A stretch of DNA of 64,000 nt from JBHIKY01 sp042139015 (GCF_042139015.1 NZ_JBHIKY010000008.1:145773-209772), one strand, 5' to 3'. Positions 25,466 through 34,572 are shown, counted from the first letter of the stretch. Notes: generated from the sequence alone by a model not told the origin. Program-made: numbers and translations.

Positions 25466-27016
25466 ATGGTTTGGGAATATAAGCATGAGCCTTTTACGGA
25501 CTTCACTGAAGAACAGAATAAACAAGATTTTCAAGCTGCACTCAAACTGGTGAAAAGTGAGCTCGGCAAGAATTATCCTCTTATAATCGGAGGAGAAAAA
25601 ATTTATACAGACGACAAAATTATTTCTGAAAATCCAGCTAATAAAAAAGAAGTGGTTGGATATGTTTCAAAAGCGACGAAAAAGCATGCAGAAACAGCGA
25701 TGACAAAAGCATGGGAAGCATTTTATGAATGGAAAAAATGGAAGCCGGAAGCTAGAGCAAATGTACTGTTCCGTGCTGCTGCTATTATTAGAAGAAAAAA
25801 GCACGAATTTTCTTCTATTCTGGTATATGAAGCTGGAAAACCCTGGAAGGAAGCAGATGCGGATACAGCTGAAGCCATCGACTTCTTAGAATATTATGGA
25901 AGGCAGGCAATCAGACTTAAAGACGGTATGCCGATAAACAGCCGCGAACAGCTGGAGAACAATGAATTCACCTACATTCCTCTCGGTGTAGGGGTGACTA
26001 TCTCCCCTTGGAATTTTGCGTTTGCAATTATGGCTGGTACCACTGTCGGGCCGATGGTATGTGGAAACCCTATATTATTAAAACCTGCAAGTACAACTCC
26101 GGTAATCGCTTACAAGTTTATGGAGGCTCTTGAAGAGGCAGGAATGCCTGCTGGAGTCGTTAATTACATCCCTGGAAGCGGTGCCGAAATCGGTGACTAC
26201 CTTGTAGAGCATCCAAAAACACGTTTTGTAACTTTCACAGGCTCCAAGGAAGTGGGAATTGGCATTTACGAGAAAGCAGCAAAAGTCCAGCCCGGGCAGA
26301 TCTGGCTGAAGCGATGCAGTATTGAAATGGGAGGCAAGGATACGATCGTTGTTGACAGTGATGCAGATCTAGAGATTGCAAGTGAAGCTATTGTGTATTC
26401 AGCCTTCGGCTTTTCCGGTCAAAAATGCTCTGCCTGTTCCCGGGCTGTAGTCCATAAGGATGTCTATGATCAAGTATTAGAGCTGGTGTCAGAAAAAACG
26501 AAAGAACTGACTGTTGGACCTCCGGAACAGCATGTAAACTTTATGGGGCCGGTCAACGATCAAGCGGCTCATGATAAAGTTATGAAATATATTGATATTG
26601 GAAAACAGGAAGGACGCCTTATTGAGGGTGGAAATGGAGATTCTTCCGATGGATATTTTGTTCGTCCAACTGTTTTTGCAGATCTTGATCCGCAGTCACG
26701 GCTGATGCAGGAGGAGATCTTCGGCCCCGTCGTTGCTTTTTCAAAAGCGGACAGCTTTCAGGATGCACTGAACATTGCAAATAACACTGAATATGGCTTG
26801 ACCGGTGCTGTGATATCTAACAACCGCGCTCACCTTGAGAAGGCCAGAGAGGAATTTCATGTCGGCAATTTGTATTTTAACAGAGGATGCACTGCTGCAA
26901 TTGTCGGTTACCAGCCTTTTGGAGGCTTTAACATGTCAGGAACTGATTCAAAAGCGGGCGGTCCGGACTATCTTCTGCTCTTTATGCAGCCGAAAACTGT
27001 AACCGACCAGTTCTAA
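25466..27016 (+). CDS. rocA: L-glutamate gamma-semialdehyde (1-pyrroline-5-carboxylate) dehydrogenase
   Basis: 516-residue NAD-dependent aldehyde dehydrogenase that oxidises P5C/glutamate semialdehyde to glutamate. Visible are SPWNFAFAIMAG near 182, the NAD motif FTGSKEVG, EMGGKD with the general-base glutamate near 288, and GFSGQKCSACSRAV with the catalytic cysteine near 320. Length and motifs match RocA/PruA of bacilli. ATG follows AGGGAGTG. It forms a two-gene unit with putB, giving the full proline-to-glutamate route under sigma-54 control. Confidence 0.96.
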   Translation: MVWEYKHEPFTDFTEEQNKQDFQAALKLVKSELGKNYPLIIGGEKIYTDDKIISENPANKKEVVGYVSKATKKHAETAMTKAWEAFYEWKKWKPEARANVLFRAAAIIRRKKHEFSSILVYEAGKPWKEADADTAEAIDFLEYYGRQAIRLKDGMPINSREQLENNEFTYIPLGVGVTISPWNFAFAIMAGTTVGPMVCGNPILLKPASTTPVIAYKFMEALEEAGMPAGVVNYIPGSGAEIGDYLVEHPKTRFVTFTGSKEVGIGIYEKAAKVQPGQIWLKRCSIEMGGKDTIVVDSDADLEIASEAIVYSAFGFSGQKCSACSRAVVHKDVYDQVLELVSEKTKELTVGPPEQHVNFMGPVNDQAAHDKVMKYIDIGKQEGRLIEGGNGDSSDGYFVRPTVFADLDPQSRLMQEEIFGPVVAFSKADSFQDALNIANNTEYGLTGAVISNNRAHLEKAREEFHVGNLYFNRGCTAAIVGYQPFGGFNMSGTDSKAGGPDYLLLFMQPKTVTDQF

Positions 27017-27032
27017 ACAAAGATTAAGCAAT

Positions 27033-27059
27033 GGCGGTTCCCTGTCAAAAGGAACCGCC
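27033..27059 (+). terminator. Intra-operon hairpin between rocA and putB
   Basis: A perfect 9-bp stem (GGCGGTTCC at 27033-27041, GGAACCGCC at 27051-27059) is followed by CTCTTTAT. The weak T-tract suggests a partial terminator or mRNA-stabilising structure that could lower putB relative to rocA. Confidence 0.5.
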
Positions 27060-27084
27060 CTCTTTATAAAGGGGGATCTTACTA

Positions 27085-27996
27085 GTGAAACAAGCGTCGA
27101 GAAATTTCTTTTTGTTTCTTTCAAAGAACAAAACTTTAAATAAAAGTGCTAAACGCTGGGGACTTAGCTTAGGTGCTTCTAAAGTAGTGGCTGGCGCTGA
27201 TTTGAAAGAGGCGATGGAATCAGTAAGAAAATTAAACCAGGAGGGGCTGATGTGCACTCTAGATCATTTAGGCGAATTTGTAACGGAGAAGCAGGAAGCC
27301 AAAGATGCAGCCGATTACAGTTTAAAAACTCTCGAAGCAATTGTAAACTACGAAGTGGATTGTAATTTATCACTCAAGCTGACTAAGCTGGGACTAGACA
27401 TTGACCGGAAGCTTTGTATTCAAAATATGGAAAAAATTCTGGAGAAGGCTGCAGCCTACGATATATTTGTGCGAATTGATATGGAAGATTACGCCCATTA
27501 TGAACAAACTCTTGATATTTTAAAGCAATTGCGGAAAAAGTACAGCAATGTGGGGACGGTCATTCAGGCTTATCTATATAGAGCTTCTCAAGACGTAGAA
27601 GCACTTAAAGGTGTACCTCTTCGCCTTGTGAAAGGGGCTTACAAAGAAAGTCCTGCTGTGGCAATGCAGGAAAAAGCAGCAATTGATGAAAATTTCTTTA
27701 ATATTATTCAAATTCATTTATTGAATGGCAGCTATACGGCAATCGCCACGCATGATCATGTAATAATAGAAAAAGTTAAAGCATTTGTTACTCAGCATAA
27801 TATTCCCCGCGACCTTTTTGAATTTCAAATGCTTTATGGATTCCGTACTGAAATGCAACTTCAGATTGTGAAGGAAGGGTACCTCTTCCGTACGTATGTG
27901 CCTTTTGGGAAGGATTGGTACGGGTATTTTATGAGAAGATTGGCAGAAAGGCCACAAAATGTAGCTTTTGCTTTTAAAGGGCTTTTTTCGAAGTAA
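27085..27996 (+). CDS. putB: Proline dehydrogenase
   Basis: 303 residues, the monofunctional FAD-dependent PRODH of Gram-positives, which oxidises proline to P5C. Typical motifs: LRLVKGAYKES near 178, ATHDHVII near 217, LFEFQMLYGFRTEMQ, and the C-terminal YVPFGKDWYGYFMRRLAERP. GTG start behind AAAGGGGG. The product is the substrate of the adjacent RocA. The 3' end overlaps the convergent yrrI-like gene by 23 bp. Confidence 0.94.
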   Translation: MKQASRNFFLFLSKNKTLNKSAKRWGLSLGASKVVAGADLKEAMESVRKLNQEGLMCTLDHLGEFVTEKQEAKDAADYSLKTLEAIVNYEVDCNLSLKLTKLGLDIDRKLCIQNMEKILEKAAAYDIFVRIDMEDYAHYEQTLDILKQLRKKYSNVGTVIQAYLYRASQDVEALKGVPLRLVKGAYKESPAVAMQEKAAIDENFFNIIQIHLLNGSYTAIATHDHVIIEKVKAFVTQHNIPRDLFEFQMLYGFRTEMQLQIVKEGYLFRTYVPFGKDWYGYFMRRLAERPQNVAFAFKGLFSK

Positions 27997-29041
27997 CCTT
28001 TCTCTTTTTGAATGTTCTGTATACATTATGGGCAGCTACAAACAGGGGAACTGCCAGCAAAAGCCCGATGATTCCAGCTGTCTCAAAACCTAATAGCAAT
28101 GCAAACACAATAACGAGCGGATGCAGATGAACGGTTCTGCCCACAATATATGGGGAAAGCACACTGCCTTCAAGCTGCTGAATTAATAAAATCAGTCCGA
28201 GAGTAAACAGCAGAGCGGAACCTGACTCTGTCCCTGCCACAGCAAGCGCTGGAATAGCTCCGATAATCGGTCCGAAATAAGGAATAATATCCATTATCCC
28301 TATAAATATTCCAAGGACAATAGCATAAGGAATCTTCAATATCCATAAACCAATAATTGTTAGAATTCCAACAGAAGAAGCTACAATAAATTGGCCTCTT
28401 ATATAATCACCAAGTGCTTCATCTACAGCATGAGCAAGAATTTCCCCCTCATCTCTCCACTTCGGAGGGATTAATTTCTTTACGAACGAATCAATCATAT
28501 CTATATCTTTTAAAATGTAAAACACTAAAAAGGGAAGCAGGAAAAAAATTAATGCTCCATCAACAATAAGACGCCAATGCTCCATGGTCCCGCTTATCCA
28601 GGATGTAATAGATTTTTCTGTGTTGGTAAATGCCTGCTCCAGGCTGTCATGAACTGCAGAAGGCATCATATCGATTTGGCGGTGGGCTGCTGACACGAAG
28701 TAATAAAATTGATCAAAAATGGACGGAAGCTGCTGCTGCAGGCGGTCTAACTGCTCAAAAAATACCGGACTGAAATACCAGGCTGTCCAGCCGGTCCCTC
28801 CGAAGAAAACCGCATATACAAACAGAATAGCTGCACTTCTCGGGATTTTTTTTCTTTGAAGCATATCAATAAACGGGTGGAGCAGATAAGCCACCACTGC
28901 CGCTGCCGCAAAAGGGAGCAGCACCTTTGCGGCCAAGTGAAATAAATTCAACCAGATGGTCTGCAGCAGGGCCAACAAGTATAAACCAATCAGTGCAAGC
29001 ACGATAATAGCTGACCAGTACAAAATTTTTCTTTTAAACAT
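27974..29041 (-). CDS. yrrI: AI-2E family transporter (YrrI-like)
   Basis: 355-residue integral membrane protein of the AI-2E/PerM family, with about eight helices and the conserved VLGIFIGIMDIIPYFGPIIG segment near 235-255. Family members export or exchange various small solutes; some are Na+/H+ antiporters. The ATG four codons into the open frame is preferred because AAAGGATG lies at proper distance from it. It corresponds to B. subtilis yrrI, which lies near alaS too. Confidence 0.88.
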   Translation of the reverse strand: MFKRKILYWSAIIVLALIGLYLLALLQTIWLNLFHLAAKVLLPFAAAAVVAYLLHPFIDMLQRKKIPRSAAILFVYAVFFGGTGWTAWYFSPVFFEQLDRLQQQLPSIFDQFYYFVSAAHRQIDMMPSAVHDSLEQAFTNTEKSITSWISGTMEHWRLIVDGALIFFLLPFLVFYILKDIDMIDSFVKKLIPPKWRDEGEILAHAVDEALGDYIRGQFIVASSVGILTIIGLWILKIPYAIVLGIFIGIMDIIPYFGPIIGAIPALAVAGTESGSALLFTLGLILLIQQLEGSVLSPYIVGRTVHLHPLVIVFALLLGFETAGIIGLLLAVPLFVAAHNVYRTFKKRKVTSKKAL

Positions 29042-29104
29042 AATGCATCCCATCCTTTCACACTATTAGGATGAGATTTTTATAAGTATTTTATGATTAA
29101 TCAC

Positions 29105-29980
29105 TTATTCTTTCTGCATTTGCTGGATGGCTCTGCGGGTCTGCTCTATGTACTGAATAGACTGATCGTAAGAATCGGCTACCACACACATAAATAAAAT
29201 ATCGATCATAAACAGCTGGACCATCCTAGAGGAGGTGGCGCCGCTTCTGAGTGTCGGTTCCATTGAGGCCGAAGTAAATAACGTACAGTCAGAAGCCTGG
29301 GATAAAGATGAATGACCGAATCTTGTCAATGAAAGCACAGCTGTTTTTTGTTGTTTTGCAATATTTATTAAACGAATCACCTCTTTTGTTTCCCCTGAAA
29401 AAGAGATTGCAAAAAACAGGTCGCTATTTGAGGCGTTTGCAAGACGAGTAGCTGCCATATGCGGATCTGAAAAAGCTGAAGCTTCGTAGTTAATACGGAT
29501 AAATTTTTGTTCAGCATCTACCGCAATTAAATGTGAAGCTCCGACCCCGAATATATAAATTCTATCGCTGTTCATGATTAATTGAACTGCTTTTTTTAAT
29601 TGATCTTCATTTATCGTATCCACGGTCTCATTTAAAGCCTTCACACTATTAGAAAGCATTTTTTGAACGACGCTGCTGTAGGGTTCATTCCGTTCTATTT
29701 CTCTATATCCATCGTGGGCGCTTTTTTGAAGATCCCCCGTTACCCTAAGCTTTAAATCTGGAAACCCTTTTAGATTTAATGATTTACAGAGCCTGATCAC
29801 AGCAGCACTGCTTGTTCCACTTTTACGGCCAAGTTCCTGCGCCGTAAGCCTCACTGATTCCTCTGGATGTCTAAGTATATACGCAGCAATCTTCCTTTCT
29901 GAAGGAGGAAGCCTAAAGCCGGCATCCCTCAGCATAGTTAAACCGCCTTTTATTACAGATGAATAATCGTCTTCTTTCAT
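29105..29980 (-). CDS. murR: RpiR-family regulator with SIS domain (MurR-like)
   Basis: 291 residues. An N-terminal HTH_6 domain (about 1-80; LTAQELGRKSGTSSAAVIRLCKSL) is followed by a SIS sugar-phosphate-binding domain (about 125-260; IYIFGVGASHLIA and FFAISFSGETKEVI). In E. coli and B. subtilis MurR of this architecture represses murQ operons and responds to MurNAc-6-phosphate. It is the last gene of the murQ cluster, which supports that reading. Ligand not proven. Confidence 0.85.
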   Translation of the reverse strand: MKEDDYSSVIKGGLTMLRDAGFRLPPSERKIAAYILRHPEESVRLTAQELGRKSGTSSAAVIRLCKSLNLKGFPDLKLRVTGDLQKSAHDGYREIERNEPYSSVVQKMLSNSVKALNETVDTINEDQLKKAVQLIMNSDRIYIFGVGASHLIAVDAEQKFIRINYEASAFSDPHMAATRLANASNSDLFFAISFSGETKEVIRLINIAKQQKTAVLSLTRFGHSSLSQASDCTLFTSASMEPTLRSGATSSRMVQLFMIDILFMCVVADSYDQSIQYIEQTRRAIQQMQKE

Positions 29981-30002
29981 ACTCTGATATCCTTTCCTGC
30001 CG

Positions 30003-30848
30003 TTACCCTTTTACCGCCCCTTCTGTCATTCCTTTACTTATCCTGCGCTGAAAAATCGCATAGGCAATGATAACAGGAATGGTTGCAATAATTAATCCAG
30101 CAAATAACGTTCCCCATGCATTTGTATATTGGGCCTCGCTGTTCATAAAATCCACGGCCAGTCCAAGGGTGTATTTATTTTCTGTATTTAGAAAAATGAG
30201 GGCCATAAAATATTCATTCCAAAATTGTATGGCGTTCATAATTGAAATAGTAATAATGCCGGTCATCGTTAATGGTGTGATGATAGTCAGGAGCATCCGG
30301 TATGGCGACATCCCGTCTATTGCCGCCGCCTCTTCCAGATCCGACGGTATTGTGCTCATGAAGCCAGTCAGAATAAAAACACTGAATGGTATCTGGCTCA
30401 TTGCGTATACGATGATGAGTCCTGTTAAGCTGTTTAAAAGATTAAGATCCATCAAAAGAAAAAACAATGGAATCCAGCCCAGTACCATTGGTATCATCAT
30501 AGCGGCTAAGTAAGTATTATACAGCAGTACACTTCCTTTGAACTTAATTCTTTCTAACGCATAAGAAGTAGGGACAGCTAAAAATATTGTCAGTATTGTG
30601 CCCCCAACTGTAACAAATACACTGTTATAAAAGCTGCTGTTTAAATTAAAGTTGTTCCAGGCATCAGCATAGTTACTGAAATTCCATACTTCCGGAAGTC
30701 CCCACGGGGAAGCATAAATTTCAGCATTTGATTTAAATGACCCTATCAGCATCCAGATGATCGGAAATAATACAGCGATTGACCAAATGATCAGAGGAAC
30801 TCTAATACCTGCTTTAACCGCAATATGTCTGACATGCGTCTTCCGCAC
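30003..30848 (-). CDS. Carbohydrate ABC transporter permease, MalG type
   Basis: 281 residues with six predicted helices and the permease EAA loop (EEAAAIDGMSPYRMLLTIITPL near 190-210). It has the CUT1 family's N-terminal arrangement FPIIWMLIGSFKSNAEIYASPW. GTG start behind AAAGGAGG, 13 bp after the other permease gene. It pairs with the upstream permease to form the membrane channel. Substrate inferred to be an amino sugar or muropeptide-derived sugar only from its murQ/murR neighbours. Confidence 0.92.
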   Translation of the reverse strand: MRKTHVRHIAVKAGIRVPLIIWSIAVLFPIIWMLIGSFKSNAEIYASPWGLPEVWNFSNYADAWNNFNLNSSFYNSVFVTVGGTILTIFLAVPTSYALERIKFKGSVLLYNTYLAAMMIPMVLGWIPLFFLLMDLNLLNSLTGLIIVYAMSQIPFSVFILTGFMSTIPSDLEEAAAIDGMSPYRMLLTIITPLTMTGIITISIMNAIQFWNEYFMALIFLNTENKYTLGLAVDFMNSEAQYTNAWGTLFAGLIIATIPVIIAYAIFQRRISKGMTEGAVKG

Positions 30849-30861
30849 CTTGAGTCCTCCT

Positions 30862-31755
30862 TTAATATTGGATTTTTTCCCTTTTTAAGAATTTCTGAAG
30901 AACAATTACTGTGAACAGCGAGATAATAAGTATAGCAACTCCGATTGTTGCACCGTATCCAAAGTTGTTTCTTACAAAAGCCTGTTGATACAAATACGAA
31001 CCCATTACCTGGGTAGCATTGTCGGGGCCGCCTTCTGTCATTACCTGCACAATAATGAAAGAACCGTTCAGCGTCGTAATGACAATGTAAAGAATAGAAT
31101 TTTTTATCTGCGGCCACACCAGCGGTACGGTTACCTTCCAAAATTGCTGCCATTCCCCTGCACCATCTACCGTAGCTGCTTCATAAAAACTCTTTGGTAT
31201 ATTTAAAATACCTCCCATCAACATCAGCATAAAAAGGCCGATGCCTGCCCAGACTGATGGCAGAACCAGAGAAGCCAGAGCGGTATCCGGGTCTCCCAGC
31301 CAAGGCCTTGTCAACTGCTCCAGCCCAAGAAAGCTCAACCCAGAATTTATGATTCCCAGATTGGGATTATAAATAAATGTCCATAATATTCCAATAACTA
31401 CGACGGACATTATATTGGGAAAGAAAAAAATCACTCTGTAAAAAGGGGCCTCCTTAATTTTTAACTGGGTGAGTGCCACCGCAAAAAAAGTGGCAAGGAT
31501 CATGATGCCGAATACTTTTGTCACCACTAGAAAATAATCATGAAGTACGGCGCGCGGAAAAATATTATCACTAAGCAATGTACTGTAATTGGCAAATCCA
31601 ATAAACTCACGATTTGCTGAAGAACCGGACCAATCAAAAAAAGAATAGTATAATCCGCTGACAAGCGGGTAGACAGTAAAAATCAAAAAAAGCATCAATG
31701 TCGGCACAATGCAAAAAGCTAAAAATCCAAATCGTTGCTTTTTTGACTGGACCAT
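30862..31755 (-). CDS. Carbohydrate ABC transporter permease, MalF type
   Basis: 297 residues with six helices. The EAA motif YEAATVDGAGEWQQFWKVTVP lies near 195-215. It is a CUT1 permease that partners with the MalG-type protein. The open frame extends 26 codons upstream, overlapping the binding-protein stop, but AAAGGGATGGGGG precedes the ATG at 31755, which is the likely start. No ATPase gene lies in the cluster, so a shared MsmX-type ATPase elsewhere is probably used. Confidence 0.92.
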   Translation of the reverse strand: MVQSKKQRFGFLAFCIVPTLMLFLIFTVYPLVSGLYYSFFDWSGSSANREFIGFANYSTLLSDNIFPRAVLHDYFLVVTKVFGIMILATFFAVALTQLKIKEAPFYRVIFFFPNIMSVVVIGILWTFIYNPNLGIINSGLSFLGLEQLTRPWLGDPDTALASLVLPSVWAGIGLFMLMLMGGILNIPKSFYEAATVDGAGEWQQFWKVTVPLVWPQIKNSILYIVITTLNGSFIIVQVMTEGGPDNATQVMGSYLYQQAFVRNNFGYGATIGVAILIISLFTVIVLQKFLKREKIQY

Positions 31756-31829
31756 AGTACCCCCATCCCTTTGTATAAACTCTGATATGTAAAAGGAAAC
31801 GAAGAGCGGACTCCCCGTTTCCCGCCAAG

Positions 31830-33179
31830 TCAATTTCGATAATCTGCAGCTGCTTCTTCAGCTCGTTCAGTAAATTCTTCTGCGGTGATTTCACCAGACA
31901 TAAGGGCTACAAGTGCGTCACTGATCGGTTCTTCAAGGTCTGAACTCATTGGATACGGAAGTCGATGAATGTTTACCTGATCAGGATCATTGATCATTTC
32001 ATTCGCTGTCTGTAAATATTCAGAAACATTTTCATTTTCTGTTAAATCTACATCAGCCACATTCATCATCGCTCCAGTATATTCTGAAAACAATTGTGCA
32101 TATTCACGGTTGAACACAAATTCTACAAATGCTTTTGCAGCCTCGGGGTTTTCAGCATTCTCCGCGATAGCAAGCGGACGCAGATCCGGCACGATAACAT
32201 ATGGTTCTCCTTCCTCTTGGAATGGGGAAGGTACAAACCCATATTCGAAATCTTCCGGTGTATCATTTTCCATTTCATTTGGGAGCCAGAACCCTACAGG
32301 AATAAAAGCATTTTTGTGCAATAAGAAATTCATTTGTGGCTGTGTGTGGTTCAATGCTGCGAAGCCATTATCGAGATATCCTGCATCTACCATCGCTTCT
32401 ACTTTTTTCATTACACTTAACGTTTCATCACTTGACCATGCTCCTTCTTCGCCGGAGACTAATGCCTCAAGCAGTTCATCCCCGCCCACAGAGCCAAACG
32501 CCGGATTTAATGCTCCCCGCAGAAAATAATAAGGATACATGCCGGTTGTTACAAAAGGCTGAATATCTTCTTCTTTCTGTATGGCACCCATTACTTCCAT
32601 AAAATGATCGAAATCAGTTGGAACCTCCCAGCCTTTTTCATCAAATAATGCTTTATCGTACCATGTTCCCCACGTATCAAACACCAATGGCAGACTGTAA
32701 AGACTCCCGTCATAGCCATTTGGTTCAACAATAAAGCTGTCCATCAGAGGTTCGTCATCTATTGTCAATTCTTCCGCCCATTCCGTTAAATCCATGAGCT
32801 GGCCGTCCTCCACCATTTGAGTTTCACTTGAACCTGCGCCATCAATGTATACAACATCAGGGGGATCATCAGATACCCAGCGGGTTCTCTTTTCTTCATT
32901 TATATTAGGACCGGCATGTTCAATAATATTAAGATCAGGATGCTCCTCCTGAAAATCGCCGATAACTTCCTTCCACCATTCATCTCCATACCCACCGACA
33001 AAGTATTGAATCTCAAAATCTCCCGATAGACTATCACCACTTCCCGAATCTGAGTCATTCTGCCCGCCAGCATCCGATTCCTCGGCGTCTTCTTCTCCAG
33101 ACGAACAGGCAGCAATCAGTAAAATTAACATTAAAGAAACGAGAAAAAGAAATCTTCTGAGCATCACTTTACTCTTCAT
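31830..33179 (-). CDS. ABC transporter solute-binding lipoprotein (carbohydrate)
   Basis: 449 residues. A lipoprotein signal peptide ends in LIAAC (lipidated Cys near residue 25), followed by an acidic Ser/Gly/Asp/Glu linker and a family 1 extracellular binding fold (DVVYIDGAGSSETQM, then VEFVFNREYAQLFSEYTGAMM). It captures the sugar outside the membrane and delivers it to the two permeases. Many Asp and Glu residues suit a saline or alkaline outside. SD AGGGGG precedes the ATG. Substrate unknown. Confidence 0.9.
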   Translation of the reverse strand: MKSKVMLRRFLFLVSLMLILLIAACSSGEEDAEESDAGGQNDSDSGSGDSLSGDFEIQYFVGGYGDEWWKEVIGDFQEEHPDLNIIEHAGPNINEEKRTRWVSDDPPDVVYIDGAGSSETQMVEDGQLMDLTEWAEELTIDDEPLMDSFIVEPNGYDGSLYSLPLVFDTWGTWYDKALFDEKGWEVPTDFDHFMEVMGAIQKEEDIQPFVTTGMYPYYFLRGALNPAFGSVGGDELLEALVSGEEGAWSSDETLSVMKKVEAMVDAGYLDNGFAALNHTQPQMNFLLHKNAFIPVGFWLPNEMENDTPEDFEYGFVPSPFQEEGEPYVIVPDLRPLAIAENAENPEAAKAFVEFVFNREYAQLFSEYTGAMMNVADVDLTENENVSEYLQTANEMINDPDQVNIHRLPYPMSSDLEEPISDALVALMSGEITAEEFTERAEEAAADYRN

Positions 33180-33255
33180 TGTGAGTTCCCCCTTTTAAAG
33201 TAAAGCTTGATTGATTTAAAATTTTTAAATGGGTAAATTTTTACAAATACACTCG

Positions 33256-34152
33256 TTAAAGAGATTGGCGAATATCACCTCCTGAATGTTTTAACCTCTG
33301 AGAGGCTTCCTTATAAGTGCATCCGGTTAATAACATAATAATAGCTGGTTTAACCTCAAAATCAGCCTCTGCCAATGCCTCAGATGCTTCTTTTACAGGT
33401 GCTCCGGTGGCTTCAACAACAATTCTTCTTGCCCTGTCGCGAAGCTTATCGTTAGAGGCCTGCAGATCAACCATTAAATTTTCATAAACCTTCCCGAGAC
33501 GCACCATAACTAACGTAGATATCATATTCAGCACCATTTTATGAGCAGTTGCTGCTTTCAATCGGGTAGAACCAGTAAGAATTTCCGGCCCTGTTAACAC
33601 TTCGATAGAATACTCAGCTGTCTTTGATATTAATGAGTCAGGGTTAGAAGACAGCGAGACGGTCAACGCCCCTGCTTCCTGTGCATACTTTAATGCTCCG
33701 ATAGGATAAGGTGTTCTGCCGCTTGCAGTAATCCCTATTACAGTATCATGAGGTGTTATATTAATATTGGATAGATCTTTTTTTCCTGCTTCCTCTTCAT
33801 CCTCTGCTGATTCCAGTGACCTAAAGAAAGATTTCTCTCCGCCTGCACTAATACCAATCACACGTGATGGATCTATTCTGAAGGTCGGAGGACATTCTGA
33901 TGCATCAAGCACTCCGATGCGGCCGCTTGTTCCAGCACCACTGTAAATAAGTCTGCCGGATTCATTTTTCATTCTTTGATAAATCTGCTCGATAACTTCG
34001 CTGATCACCGATAATTCACGTTCTACAGCTGCTGCCGTTATCTGATCTTCTTTGTTTATTAATATTAATGCTTCTTTAGTGGTTAAACGATCTAAATTCT
34101 TTGTTCGAGGATTGCGTTTTTCAGTAACGAGCTGAGAAATATCTACGTTCAT
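33256..34152 (-). CDS. murQ: N-acetylmuramic acid 6-phosphate etherase
   Basis: 298-residue cytoplasmic SIS-domain lyase that splits MurNAc-6-phosphate into GlcNAc-6-phosphate and D-lactate. Motifs: YSGAGTSGRIGVLDASECPPTF (about 70-90), SLESAEDEEEAG with the catalytic glutamate near 115, and GITASGRTPYPIGAL. SD AAAGGATTGGTGG precedes the ATG. First gene of a five-gene operon with an ABC importer and MurR; in B. subtilis the partner is instead the PTS permease MurP, so import here seems differently organised. Confidence 0.96.
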   Translation of the reverse strand: MNVDISQLVTEKRNPRTKNLDRLTTKEALILINKEDQITAAAVERELSVISEVIEQIYQRMKNESGRLIYSGAGTSGRIGVLDASECPPTFRIDPSRVIGISAGGEKSFFRSLESAEDEEEAGKKDLSNINITPHDTVIGITASGRTPYPIGALKYAQEAGALTVSLSSNPDSLISKTAEYSIEVLTGPEILTGSTRLKAATAHKMVLNMISTLVMVRLGKVYENLMVDLQASNDKLRDRARRIVVEATGAPVKEASEALAEADFEVKPAIIMLLTGCTYKEASQRLKHSGGDIRQSL

Positions 34153-34250
34153 TCCACCAATCCTTTCCTAACGTAATAACATAAATTCCTTATTTTCCGT
34201 TTCTTTCTCAGCTTTTCGAATCAGCTCATCGGTCTATTGAATTACTTATA

Positions 34251-34288
34251 TTGTAAGCTTTTAAAATTATATGTCAATATATTTTAAA
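34251..34288 (-). promoter_or_regulatory. murQ promoter with palindromic operator candidate
   Basis: On the minus strand TTGACA (34273-34278), a 16-bp spacer and TACAAT (34251-34256). The -35 is centred in an imperfect palindrome of TTAAAAT-type half-sites (34262-34272 and 34279-34288). A repressor bound there would block polymerase; MurR, encoded in the operon, is the natural candidate. Operator role is inference. Confidence 0.6.
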
Positions 34289-34316
34289 TTATTTGAATTT
34301 TTATTTTAAAACACCA

Positions 34317-34354
34317 TAAGAAAAAGACTGCTTCACAGATTAACAAAGCAGTCT
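34317..34354 (-). terminator. Terminator after yrzR-like gene
   Basis: Stem AGACTGCTT/AAGCAGTCT (34325-34333 with 34346-34354) is followed on the minus strand by a T-run. It closes the minus-strand unit from recD2 and lies upstream of the murQ promoter. Confidence 0.8.
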
Positions 34355-34380
34355 CCAATAATACTTATTTAGTTATTACA

Positions 34381-34572
34381 TTATCCTTCTCTTTCCATAA
34401 ACCAATTTTTACCAAATAAATCATCTAAAGAGCAAAGTGTTCCATCTTCCTCCACTTCAAACAGGGAGTATTCACCGTCTGTGACCGTCCATTCTACACA
34501 GCATTCCCAGCAGTAATGGTGATCGTTTCCGATCTTCCCAGTATTTTTTGCCTTGCAATATGGGCATATCAT
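34381..34572 (-). CDS. Small zinc-ribbon-like protein (YrzR-like)
   Basis: 63 residues beginning MICPYCKAKNTGKIG and carrying a second pair CWECC, giving two CxxC knuckles (Cys3/Cys6 and Cys21/Cys24) that should bind one zinc. The rest is acidic. It resembles, from memory, B. subtilis YrzR, encoded near recD2. ATG at 34572 has AAGGA at good spacing; an ATG further upstream does not. Function unknown. Confidence 0.75.
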   Translation of the reverse strand: MICPYCKAKNTGKIGNDHHYCWECCVEWTVTDGEYSLFEVEEDGTLCSLDDLFGKNWFMEREG

